40,999 bases of DNA from DATAEK01 sp036258055 (lineage in GTDB: Bacteria > Acidobacteriota > Vicinamibacteria > Vicinamibacterales > 2-12-FULL-66-21): NCBI GenBank assembly GCA_036258055.1, contig DATAEK010000312.1, forward strand, positions 1-40,999, in the 5' to 3' direction. Every line of letters begins with the position of its first letter. Position 1 is the stretch's first letter. The translations under genes and the position numbers were made by a program. The notes beneath the pieces are model-generated. The model was given only the letters and a program-made list of their open reading frames with translations, had not been told where the DNA came from and did no database searches. Of this stretch, positions 15,319 through 23,049 are shown piece by piece.

Positions 15319-16319
15319 CAGGCGCTCACCCGGCTCTCGTATCCGTGCGGATGCGCCAGACGCCAGCGCCAGGCCGTCTCGACGATGACGTCGATCTCCT
15401 CGTACGCGGGCTTCCACCCGAGCTCCCGGCGGATGCGCTCGCTCGACGCGAACAGCACGGCCGGATCACCCGCGCGGCGGGGGGACACATCGCGCGGCAC
15501 GCGACTGCCGGTGACGCGTTCGACGGATGTGAGAACGTCCTGCACTGACGTGGGGCGGCCGTTACCCAGGTTGTAGCTCGTGGAGGCGGCGCCGCCGCGC
15601 AGCGCGTCCAGCGCAAGGATGTGCGCCTGCGCGAGGTCGGTGACGTGGACGTAGTCGCGGAGACAGGTGCCGTCCGGCGTCTCGTAGTCGTCGCCGTAGA
15701 CCTGAAAACTCCCTCGACCGAGCGCGGCGTCGATCGCGCGCGGAACTACGTGGGGTTCGGGATGGTGGTCCTCGCCCAGCTCCCCCTCAGGGTCGGCGCC
15801 CGCGGCATTGAAGTACCGGAGCGTTATGGAACGCAGTCCGTACGCGCGATCGTAATGAGGCAACGCGCGCTCGATGGCCAGCTTCGTTTCGCCATAGGCG
15901 TTGATGGGCTGCTTCGGGTGATCCTCGTCTATGGGAGTTGCCACCGGGTTGCCGAACACGGCGGCTGTCGAGGAGAAGACCAGGTGGCGGACGCCTGCGG
16001 AGACCGCGGCTTCGAGCACCGACAGCGCGCCCACGACGTTGTTGCGATAGTAGCCGGTGGGATTGGCGACGGAATCACTGACCGACAGCCATGCGGCGAA
16101 GTGCATCACAGCCTCGACGCCGTGTTCCGTCAACGCCGCCCGGAGGCGATCCGTATCGTGGATACTGCCTTCGATGACCGTCGGCGCGCCCCGCGTGGCG
16201 GCCAGGTGTCCGGCCGAAAAATCGTCGTAAATGACGACCTGCTCGGCGCGGGTCCGGAGCGCTTTGGCGGCGTGGCTGCCGATGTAGCCGGCTCCGCCTG
16301 TGATCAGAACTGCACTCAC
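15318..16319 (-). CDS. galE: UDP-glucose 4-epimerase
   Basis: A 333-residue extended short-chain dehydrogenase that interconverts UDP-Glc and UDP-Gal with bound NAD. The Rossmann motif GGAGYIGSH (8-16), substrate loop FSSTAAVFG and catalytic pair Y142-x3-K146 (AYGETKLAIE) are present. The C-terminal part GTCLRDYVHVTDLAQAHILA is typical of GalE. It starts at GTG 16319, overlapping the ugd stop by 4 nt (GTGA). Together with ugd it supplies nucleotide sugars to the neighbouring glycan genes. UDP-GlcNAc epimerase activity cannot be excluded. Confidence 0.93.
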   Translation of the reverse strand: MSAVLITGGAGYIGSHAAKALRTRAEQVVIYDDFSAGHLAATRGAPTVIEGSIHDTDRLRAALTEHGVEAVMHFAAWLSVSDSVANPTGYYRNNVVGALSVLEAAVSAGVRHLVFSSTAAVFGNPVATPIDEDHPKQPINAYGETKLAIERALPHYDRAYGLRSITLRYFNAAGADPEGELGEDHHPEPHVVPRAIDAALGRGSFQVYGDDYETPDGTCLRDYVHVTDLAQAHILALDALRGGAASTSYNLGNGRPTSVQDVLTSVERVTGSRVPRDVSPRRAGDPAVLFASSERIRRELGWKPAYEEIDVIVETAWRWRLAHPHGYESRVSA

Positions 16320-17614
16320 GGCCGCCCCATCGAGAAGTACGTGAAGCCCTGCGCGCGGACCGTTTCCGGATTGTAGATGTTCCGGCCGTCGAAGATGACC
16401 GGCGTGCGCATCATCTTGCGCATGCGTGCGTAGTCGGGCTCACGGAATTCATTCCATTCCGTCACGAGCGCGAGGGCGTCCGCTCCTGAAAGTACCGCGT
16501 AGTTGTTGTCCGCGTAGTGGACCTTCGATCCGAAGATCTCGCGGGCGACGTCCATCGCTTCCGGATCGTACACGTGCACGGTCGCACCGGCCGCCAGCAT
16601 CCCGTGAATGAGCGGCACCGCCGGCGCCTCACGCATGTCGTCCGTCTTGGGCTTGAACGCAAGCCCCCAGACCGCCAGGCGCTTCCCCTTCAGCGATCCG
16701 AAATGCTTCTGCATCTTGCTCAGCAGCCGCAGCTTCTGATTGTCGTTGACCGCTTCGACCGCGCGAAGAATCCGGAAATCGTAGTCGCGATCGGAGGCAA
16801 AACGCAGCAGCGCCTTGACGTCCTTGGGAAAACAGCTGCCGCCATAGCCAACGCCCGGAAACAGGAACGAGGGACCGATCCGGCGGTCAGAGGCAACTGC
16901 CAAGCGCACCGCGTCGACGTTGGCGTTCACCGCTTCGCACACGTTCGAGATCTCGTTCATGAACGAGATGCGCGTGGCCAGCATCGCGTTTGCGGCATAT
17001 TTGCACAGCTCAGCGCTGGCGCAATCCATCATCATGATGGGGGCACCGGTCCTGGTGAACGGCGCGTACAACTCCCGCATCAGCTCGGCCGCACGCGGAT
17101 CTTCGGCACCGATGACGACCCGGTCCGGCTTCATGAAGTCGTCGATCGCCGCGCCCTGCTTCAGGAACTCCGGGTTGCTGACGACACTGAAGGGATGCGT
17201 CGTCTCGCGTCGAATGATTTCACGAACCTTGCCGGACGTTCCCACTGGCACCGTGCTCTTGTTGACGATGACCTTGTATCCGTTCATCGCCTGCGCGAGC
17301 TCCTTGGCGACACCGAGCACGTGCTGAAGGTCCGCCGAGCCGTCCTCGCCCGTCGGTGTACCCACGGCAATGAAGATGATTTGCGAGTTGCGAACGCCGC
17401 GCGCCAGCGCGGTCGTAAAGGTCAGCCGTTTTTCGGAGTGATTGCGCCGGACCATCTCCTCGAGGCCAGGCTCGTAGATCGGGATTCTGCCGCGCTGGAG
17501 TACGCGCACCTTGGCTGCGTCTTTGTCGACGCAGATGACTTCGTTCCCGTTCTCTGCCAAGCAGGCGCCGGCTACCAAGCCGACGTACCCAGTTCCAACA
17601 ACTGCGATTCTCAT
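16316..17614 (-). CDS. ugd: UDP-glucose 6-dehydrogenase
   Basis: A 432-residue enzyme oxidising UDP-Glc to UDP-glucuronate with two NAD. It has the N-terminal Rossmann motif GTGYVGLVAGACLAENG, the central helical domain (YAANAMLATRISFMNEISN) and the nucleophile C261 in GVGYGGSCFPKDVKAL. The C-terminal UDP-binding domain contains LAVWGLAFKPKTDDMREAPA. ATG 17614 has AAGGGAG upstream. It is the first gene of the minus-strand run, divergent from the plus-strand glycan operon, whose last gene would use its product UDP-GlcA. Confidence 0.96.
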   Translation of the reverse strand: MRIAVVGTGYVGLVAGACLAENGNEVICVDKDAAKVRVLQRGRIPIYEPGLEEMVRRNHSEKRLTFTTALARGVRNSQIIFIAVGTPTGEDGSADLQHVLGVAKELAQAMNGYKVIVNKSTVPVGTSGKVREIIRRETTHPFSVVSNPEFLKQGAAIDDFMKPDRVVIGAEDPRAAELMRELYAPFTRTGAPIMMMDCASAELCKYAANAMLATRISFMNEISNVCEAVNANVDAVRLAVASDRRIGPSFLFPGVGYGGSCFPKDVKALLRFASDRDYDFRILRAVEAVNDNQKLRLLSKMQKHFGSLKGKRLAVWGLAFKPKTDDMREAPAVPLIHGMLAAGATVHVYDPEAMDVAREIFGSKVHYADNNYAVLSGADALALVTEWNEFREPDYARMRKMMRTPVIFDGRNIYNPETVRAQGFTYFSMGRP

Positions 17615-17647
17615 CCGCGACGGCTCCCTTGGAATCCAGAACCTCTT

Positions 17648-17677
17648 AAACTAGCACAGCCGAAAAAACGCTGTCAA
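17648..17677 (-). promoter_or_regulatory. Promoter of ugd and following genes
   Basis: On the minus strand, consensus TTGACA (17677-17672), an 18-nt spacer and TAGTTT (17653-17648) preceded by TGC, an extended -10 feature. A leader of about 27 nt would carry the AAGGGAG site of ugd. The -35 box is one arm of an inverted repeat with a TTGACG on the other strand (17682-17687). Confidence 0.6.
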
Positions 17678-17687
17678 TCTATTGACG
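17672..17687. promoter_or_regulatory. Inverted repeat in the divergent ugd/glycosyltransferase promoter region
   Basis: TGTCAAT-CT-ATTGACG: two arms of six matching bases around a 2-nt centre, placing a TTGACA-like -35 on each strand back to back. It may simply be two -35 boxes, or an operator serving both operons. No good -10 lies 17 nt from the plus-strand TTGACG. Confidence 0.4.
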
Positions 17688-17717
17688 TACAAGGGTTTGT
17701 GAGTTTCGAGCCTGTGT

Positions 17718-17723
17718 TACGAT
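17718..17723 (+). promoter_or_regulatory. Candidate -10 box of the plus-strand glycan operon
   Basis: TACGAT, 8 nt before the GTG start at 17732. Initiation would fall on or next to the start codon, and no Shine-Dalgarno sequence is present. The -35 region is weak (TTTGTG, 17696-17701). Confidence 0.35.
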
Positions 17724-17731
17724 CACGCCCC

Positions 17732-18841
17732 GTGCGCATCCTGCTCGACTATCGTCCCGCGCTGGTTCAGCGGACAGGTGTCGGGGAGTATGCCCACGAG
17801 CTTGCTGCCGCACTCGTGTCCCAGCTGGGAAGCGAGGACACGCTCACCCTGTTTTCGAGCTCCTGGAGGGACCGTCTGGAGGAAGGGCGGGTCCGCGGTG
17901 CCGCGGTCGCTGACGCGCGAGTGCCGGTCTACCTGCTCAACCTCGCGTGGCACCGTCTGGGCTGGCCTCCGGTGGAAACACTCGCCGGGCCATGCGACCT
18001 TGTCCATGGGCTGCACCCGCTCCTCATCCCCACACGCCGCGCCGCACAGGTAGTCAGCGTGCACGATTTGTATTTTCTGGATCGCACCGAGGGGACGGCC
18101 GTTGAAGTGCGTCGCGACTACGCCGCCCTGGCCGCCGACCACGCCCGTCGGGCGGACGCCGTCATCGTGATCTCGAAGTATGGCGCAGCGCAGGCGCAGA
18201 CGCGGCTCGGTGTCTCGGCCGATCGGATCGCGATCTGCCCTCCCGGGGCGCCGCCGTGGGCTCGACGGACTTCGTCGCCGCCAGACGGTCCCATCGTCTT
18301 CATCGGCAGCTCAGAGCCGCGGAAGAACGTCATCGGGCTCCTGGCGGCCTACGAGACGCTATTGGGGGAAATGCCCGACGCTCCACCGCTGGTCCTGGCG
18401 GGCCGTCCGCCGGCCCCGGAGTCCCCAATCACGAAGCGTCTCGATACGCCTCCGTTGAAGGGACGTGCACGGCACATGGGCTACGTCAGTGACCCAGAGC
18501 GTCGCAACCTTTACGAGCGGGCATCGATGGTCGTCGTCCCGTCACTCGACGAAGGGTTCGGCATGACGGCGCTCGAGGCGATGACGGTCGGCGCGCCGGT
18601 CGTCGCGTCGAATCGTGGTGCCCTGCCCGAAGTCGTGTCGGACGCGGGACTGCTGATCGATCCCGCAGCCAACGGGTCGCTCGCGGAGGGGATGGCCCGC
18701 ATGCTGAAGGATCGCGCCCTGGCGGAACGCTCGGTCGAGGCCGGCTGGCGTCGTTCGGCACTCTTCACCTGGAGCGCGAGCGCCCGCGAATTGCGGCGAG
18801 CGTACGATGATGCGGTGGAACGGCGGCGCCAGCGGGCATGA
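17732..18841 (+). CDS. GT4-family glycosyltransferase (1)
   Basis: A 369-residue GT-B fold enzyme. The N-terminal acceptor domain begins RILLDYRPALVQRTGVGEYA; the donor domain holds IVFIGSSEPRKNVIGLLAAY and the E-x7-E region SLDEGFGMTALEAMTVGAPV, then the nucleotide-binding helix GALPEVVSDAGLLIDP. GTG 17732 gives the normal start (MRILLDYRP); the frame is open upstream, but that stretch is antisense to ugd. It is the first gene of the operon, and its TGA overlaps the ATG of the next gene by 4 nt. Donor and acceptor are unknown; related enzymes build O-antigen or exopolysaccharide repeats. Confidence 0.9.
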   Translation: MRILLDYRPALVQRTGVGEYAHELAAALVSQLGSEDTLTLFSSSWRDRLEEGRVRGAAVADARVPVYLLNLAWHRLGWPPVETLAGPCDLVHGLHPLLIPTRRAAQVVSVHDLYFLDRTEGTAVEVRRDYAALAADHARRADAVIVISKYGAAQAQTRLGVSADRIAICPPGAPPWARRTSSPPDGPIVFIGSSEPRKNVIGLLAAYETLLGEMPDAPPLVLAGRPPAPESPITKRLDTPPLKGRARHMGYVSDPERRNLYERASMVVVPSLDEGFGMTALEAMTVGAPVVASNRGALPEVVSDAGLLIDPAANGSLAEGMARMLKDRALAERSVEAGWRRSALFTWSASARELRRAYDDAVERRRQRA

Positions 18842-19935
18842 CGACGCCGCTTCGGATAGGCGTCGACGCGCGCGAGCTCCTGGGCGACGCGACGGGCGTC
18901 GGCCGATACCTGGGAGAACTCCTGCGACGCTGGACCGTCAGACCGGATGCGGACCGGCGACGATTCGTTCTCTACGCTCCGGAGCCCTTGCCGCAGGCCT
19001 TTGGCGAAACCGTCGCCGAGCCGCGTATCCTGACAGGAAGACACGGGACGTGGTGGGAGCAGACATACCTCCGTCGCGCAGCGTCGCGGGATCAGTTGGA
19101 CCTCTTCTTCGCGCCGGCTTATACGGCGCCGCTTGGCATCACGGTTCCGCTGGCGGTGACCATTCACGACATCTCGTTTGTCGCCCATCCTGAGTGGTTT
19201 CGGGTGGGCGAAGGCATACGGCGCAGGTGGCTGACGCGCCGCGCTGCCGCGAGCGCGGCGGTCATCTTCACCGATTCTGCGTTCTCACGGTCAGAGCTCG
19301 AGAGTCACTTGCACGCCGATCCGTCACGGATTCATGTGATCCCGCCGGGGGTCACGGCCCGGATCCCGAACGACAAACGCGATCGACGTCGCGAGCCGAT
19401 CGTGCTGTTCGTCGGTTCGCTATTCAACCGCCGGCGGCTTCCTGACGTGATCGCCGCCTTTGCGCGAGCCACCCGTGACATTCCGTCCGCCCGGCTCGTC
19501 ATCGTGGGAGACGATCGTTCGTGGCCGCGGCAGGATCTCGGCGCCGTCGCGGAAGCGCGGGGCGTCAGTGACCGAACGGAGCTTCTCAGCTACATCAGCA
19601 ACGATGCGCTTGCCGACCTTTACGCGCGGGCATCGGTATTCGTCTTTCTCTCGGAGTACGAAGGGTTCGGGCTGACGCCGCTCGAGGCGCTGGCCGCGGG
19701 GGTACCGCCAATCGTTCTGGACACTCCAATCGCGCGGGAGGTTTGCGGTAACGCGGCGATCTTCGTGATGCGGGATGACCTGGCGGGGACAGCCCAGGCG
19801 ATCCGCCGCGTCCTGGTGGATCCGGCGAGCGCAGCGCCCGTCCTCGGCAACGCCCCGCCGGTACTGGCCCGTTACTCCTGGGATAGGGCGGCCTCGGAGA
19901 CGCTCGCCCATCTCGAAAGGATCGCGGTGCGATGA
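18838..19935 (+). CDS. GT4-family glycosyltransferase (2)
   Basis: A 365-residue GT-B enzyme similar in layout to its two GT4 neighbours. It has RIGVDARELLGDATGVGRYL at the start, VTIHDISFVAHPEWF, then IVLFVGSLFNRRRLPDVIAA, and the donor-site segment YEGFGLTPLEALAAGVPPIV followed by REVCGNAAIFV. It starts in an ATGA overlap with the preceding gene and ends in an ATGA overlap with the next, so the three are translationally coupled. The resemblance among genes 17732, 18838 and 20780 (same opening motif, D-x-R and GVG/TGVG-x-Y) suggests an old duplication. Sugar specificity is unknown. Confidence 0.9.
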   Translation: MTTPLRIGVDARELLGDATGVGRYLGELLRRWTVRPDADRRRFVLYAPEPLPQAFGETVAEPRILTGRHGTWWEQTYLRRAASRDQLDLFFAPAYTAPLGITVPLAVTIHDISFVAHPEWFRVGEGIRRRWLTRRAAASAAVIFTDSAFSRSELESHLHADPSRIHVIPPGVTARIPNDKRDRRREPIVLFVGSLFNRRRLPDVIAAFARATRDIPSARLVIVGDDRSWPRQDLGAVAEARGVSDRTELLSYISNDALADLYARASVFVFLSEYEGFGLTPLEALAAGVPPIVLDTPIAREVCGNAAIFVMRDDLAGTAQAIRRVLVDPASAAPVLGNAPPVLARYSWDRAASETLAHLERIAVR

Positions 19936-20756
19936 CGCTCTCGATCGTCATCGTCAGCTTCAATGCCCGAGAGGACCTCGAGAACTGCCTGCGTTCGCTT
20001 GCCGCTGCGCCGCCACGCATCCCTCACGAGGTAGTGGTCGTGGACAATGCCTCCAGCGACGATAGCGTCGCCGCGGTCCAGGCGCGCTTTCCTGACGTTC
20101 GACTGCTGGTGCAGCGGCGCAACCTGGGCTTCTCCGCTGCTAACAACACTGGCATCCGCGCAACGTCCGGCGAGCTGATTCTGCTGCTCAACAACGACAC
20201 GGTCGTTCCCGCGGGCGCCCTCGACGTCCTCGTCGATCGGCTGGTCGCTCACGAGGAGGCCGCAGTGGCCGGCCCGCGACTCGTTGACGGGAGCGGTGCG
20301 GTCGAACTGTCCTTTGGTCCGATGATCACTCCGCTTGCCGAAGCGCGCCAGAAGCTGTTGAGGTCTTTGTACGAGCGCCGCTTCGGTCCCGCCAGGTCCT
20401 GGGTCGAACGGGCGACCGCACGCGAGCGGTTCGTGGATTGGGTCAGCGGCGCCTGCCTGCTCGTGCGTCGCGCGGATGCCGAGGCCGTGGGTCTGCTCGA
20501 TGAGCGCTACTTTCTCTACACCGAGGACGTCGATTTCTGCGCCGCAATACGGGCGCGCGGACACCGTGTGCTGTTCACGCCCCGAGCGCAGGTCGTGCAT
20601 CTTCGCGGCCGATCGCGGGCGACCGTTGCCGATGGCATGAACGCCGCCTACCGACGGAGTCAGATCGCGTTCTACGAGAAACATCATCCAAGATGGGCGC
20701 CGGTCCTGCGTGCCTACCTCGCGGTCAGAGGTCACCTGCCGCCACCGCAACCGTAA
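19932..20756 (+). CDS. GT2-family glycosyltransferase, rhamnosyltransferase-like
   Basis: A 274-residue GT-A enzyme of the WbbL type. LSIVIVSFNAREDLENCL, VVVDNASSDDSVAAVQ, NLGFSAANNTGIRATSGE and LLLNNDTVV carry the nucleotide and metal-binding residues (NND in place of DxD). VDWVSGACLLVRRADAEAVG and FLYTEDVDFCAAIRARG are the acceptor-side motifs characteristic of this subgroup, whose members often transfer rhamnose or mannose. It starts in an ATGA overlap with the upstream gene. A 23-nt gap follows before the next GT4 gene, the only break in this tightly packed operon. Confidence 0.9.
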   Translation: MTLSIVIVSFNAREDLENCLRSLAAAPPRIPHEVVVVDNASSDDSVAAVQARFPDVRLLVQRRNLGFSAANNTGIRATSGELILLLNNDTVVPAGALDVLVDRLVAHEEAAVAGPRLVDGSGAVELSFGPMITPLAEARQKLLRSLYERRFGPARSWVERATARERFVDWVSGACLLVRRADAEAVGLLDERYFLYTEDVDFCAAIRARGHRVLFTPRAQVVHLRGRSRATVADGMNAAYRRSQIAFYEKHHPRWAPVLRAYLAVRGHLPPPQP

Positions 20757-20764
20757 GGCTGCGA

Positions 20765-20770
20765 TAAGAT
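20765..20770 (+). promoter_or_regulatory. Candidate internal -10 box in the glycan operon
   Basis: TAAGAT in the only non-overlapping junction of the operon, 9 nt before the GTG at 20780, which has no Shine-Dalgarno sequence. It could allow independent leaderless expression of the second half of the operon. No clear -35 is seen. Confidence 0.33.
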
Positions 20771-20779
20771 GCCTGCAAC

Positions 20780-21892
20780 GTGCGCATAGCGATCGATGCG
20801 CGGAAGCTGCGCGACTACGGCGTCGGCACCTACGTCCGCAACCTTCTGCGACACCTGTCGCGACTGGACCACTCCACCGAGTACGTCCTCCTGTGCCAGC
20901 AGCAGGATTGCGGAATCCCGCAGACGCTCGGGCCCAATTTCAGGGCCATCCCGGAGTCCTCTCCGGCCTACTCCCTGCGAGAGCAGGTCAAGGTCCCGAT
21001 GGATCTGTGGCGCGAGAAGCCGGACCTGTTTCACGCGCCGCACTACGTGCTGCCGCCGCTGACACCCTGCCGGTCGGTTGTGACCATCCACGACTGTATT
21101 CATCTGCGCTTTCCGCAGTACTTGCCCAATCGGCTCGGGTACGCGTACGCACGCAGCTCGATGTGGTTTGCCACGCATCGTTCCAGCCGGATCCTCACCG
21201 TTTCGGAAGCATCGAAGCGGGACATCCTGCACTACTTCCACGTCCCGGAAACGAAGATCGAAGTCATCTACAACGCGATCGACGAGCGCTTCAACGAGGT
21301 GCCGGCCGAAGACGAAGTGGCGCGCGTCCGCGAGCGCTATCAGTTGAACGATCCGTTCGTGCTCTACGCGGGCAACATCAAGCCGCACAAGAACCTCGAG
21401 CGGCTGATCGAGGGCTTTCACCTGCTGCGCCGCCGCGGCTTCGATCACGTACGCCTGCTCATCATCGGCGACGAGATCTCGAAGTACGCGACCCTGCGCC
21501 GCGCCGTGCACCGGCACAAGCTGCACAAGTACGTCCGCTTCTTCGGATTCGTTCCCGACCGGACCCTGGCGATTCTTTATCGGCTCGCGTCGGTCTTCGT
21601 CTTCCCGTCGCTCTGCGAAGGCTTCGGGCTTCCGCCTCTTGAAGCGATGGCGAGCGGCACGCCAGTGATCACGTCGAACGTGTCGTCGCTGCCCGAGGTC
21701 GTCGGCGATGCCGCGGTCCTCATCGATCCGCACGAGCCGGAAGCGATTGCCGATGCCATCCAGCGGGTGCTGACCGACGAGGAGCTTCGCTCGAGCTTGA
21801 GAGAACGCGGGTTCGCGCGGGCGCGGCATTTCTCGTGGGAGCGATCGATCGCGCGCGTCCGCGACATCTACACCGAGGTTCTAGCGAGTTGA
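20780..21892 (+). CDS. GT4-family glycosyltransferase (3)
   Basis: A 370-residue GT-B enzyme starting at GTG. It opens RIAIDARKLRDYGVGTYVRN, has VVTIHDCIHLRFPQYLPN, FVLYAGNIKPHKNLERLIEG and the donor motif CEGFGLPPLEAMASGTPVIT, then SSLPEVVGDAAVLIDPHEPE. These features match mannosyl- or glucosyltransferases of O-antigen clusters. A short gap with a -10-like TAAGAT precedes it. Its stop overlaps the likely TTG start of the next gene by 4 nt (TTGA). Confidence 0.9.
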   Translation: MRIAIDARKLRDYGVGTYVRNLLRHLSRLDHSTEYVLLCQQQDCGIPQTLGPNFRAIPESSPAYSLREQVKVPMDLWREKPDLFHAPHYVLPPLTPCRSVVTIHDCIHLRFPQYLPNRLGYAYARSSMWFATHRSSRILTVSEASKRDILHYFHVPETKIEVIYNAIDERFNEVPAEDEVARVRERYQLNDPFVLYAGNIKPHKNLERLIEGFHLLRRRGFDHVRLLIIGDEISKYATLRRAVHRHKLHKYVRFFGFVPDRTLAILYRLASVFVFPSLCEGFGLPPLEAMASGTPVITSNVSSLPEVVGDAAVLIDPHEPEAIADAIQRVLTDEELRSSLRERGFARARHFSWERSIARVRDIYTEVLAS

Positions 21893-23049
21893 TCGCTCTT
21901 TCCGCGTCGACCACCTCAGGGAAACTCGCGCCGGCGCCGGGTCGCGTGGCGATCGTTCACGACTGGCTGACCGGGATGCGGGGCGGCGAGAAAGTCCTGG
22001 AAGAGATCTGCGGTCTCTACCCCGACGCCGCGATCTACACGCTCGTCCGGGCAGCTGGAAGCGTGTCGCAGGCGATCGAGTCACGGCGGATCCGGACATC
22101 CTTCGTGCAGGCCCTCCCGCGGGCGGGGACTGCCTACAGAAGCTATCTGCCGCTCTTTCCGCTGGCCGTCGAGCTGTTCGACTTCGACGCGTGCGATCTC
22201 GTCATCAGCACCAGCCACTGCGCCGTGAAATCGGTCATTCGACCGGGCGGCGCCGTCCACGTGTGCTACTGCCACTCGCCGATGCGCTATGCCTGGGATC
22301 AATTCCCGGCGTATTTCGGCGAGGAACAGGTCGGCGTGGTCCGAAATCGGCTGTTGCGGCCGATTCTGGCCGGGTTGGCGCGCTGGGACCGGTCGACCGC
22401 GGACCGCGTCGATCGCTTCGTTGCGAACTCCCGCTATGTTGCAGGGCGGATCCGCCGATACTATAATCGCGGGTCGACCGTTGTGTATCCTCCTGTAGAT
22501 ACAACCTTTTACCGCCCAAGCCCAGACCCGCGCGTCCAGGATTCTGGATTCCTCGTCGTGTCCGCGCTCGTTCCCTACAAGCGCCTCGACGTCGCCATCC
22601 GCGCCTGCCGGCAGGTCGGCGCCCCCCTGACCATAGTCGGCCGCGGGCCCGAACAGCCTCGACTCGAGGCCCTCGGCGGCGGCCAGGTTCGGTTCACCGG
22701 GTGGCTCGCTGACGAGGAGATTCGGGATTTGTACTCCCGCTCGACCGCAGTGCTCCTGCCCGGCGTCGAAGACTTCGGCATGGTTCCAGTCGAGGCGCAG
22801 GCATGCGGCTGTCCGGTGGTGGCCGTTGGAATCGGCGGGGCGTGTGAGACGGTGATCGACGGCGTCACCGGCATTCTGGTCGCTGATGCCTCGGTTGACG
22901 CGTTCGCCGACGCACTCGAGCGATGCCGGCGTACGGCCTTCGATCGCGACGCCATACGCGGCAACGCACTTCGCTTTTCACGCGAGCACTTCCGCTCAGG
23001 ATTTCAGGCGGCCGTGGCTGACGCGCTGACCGCGGCCGCTCATCACTGA
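21889..23049 (+). CDS. GT4-family glycosyltransferase (4), WbaZ-like
   Basis: About 386 residues if it starts at TTG 21889, in a 4-nt TTGA overlap with the gene before. GTG 21946 is an alternative that would begin at VAIVHDWLTGMRGGEKVLEE, the usual opening of this family. The WbaZ-type signature VCYCHSPMRYAWDQFP, the conserved DRFVANSRYVAGRIRRYY, and the donor segment PGVEDFGMVPVEAQACGCPV are present. Family members transfer mannose or related sugars in O-antigen and exopolysaccharide synthesis. The last base of its TGA is the first base of the next ATG. Confidence 0.88.
   Translation: MIALSASTTSGKLAPAPGRVAIVHDWLTGMRGGEKVLEEICGLYPDAAIYTLVRAAGSVSQAIESRRIRTSFVQALPRAGTAYRSYLPLFPLAVELFDFDACDLVISTSHCAVKSVIRPGGAVHVCYCHSPMRYAWDQFPAYFGEEQVGVVRNRLLRPILAGLARWDRSTADRVDRFVANSRYVAGRIRRYYNRGSTVVYPPVDTTFYRPSPDPRVQDSGFLVVSALVPYKRLDVAIRACRQVGAPLTIVGRGPEQPRLEALGGGQVRFTGWLADEEIRDLYSRSTAVLLPGVEDFGMVPVEAQACGCPVVAVGIGGACETVIDGVTGILVADASVDAFADALERCRRTAFDRDAIRGNALRFSREHFRSGFQAAVADALTAAAHH

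Noticed and set aside
16517..17731. N-terminal extension of the first glycosyltransferase frame
   Set aside because: The frame is open but antisense to ugd; the glycosyltransferase family starts at the GTG at 17732.
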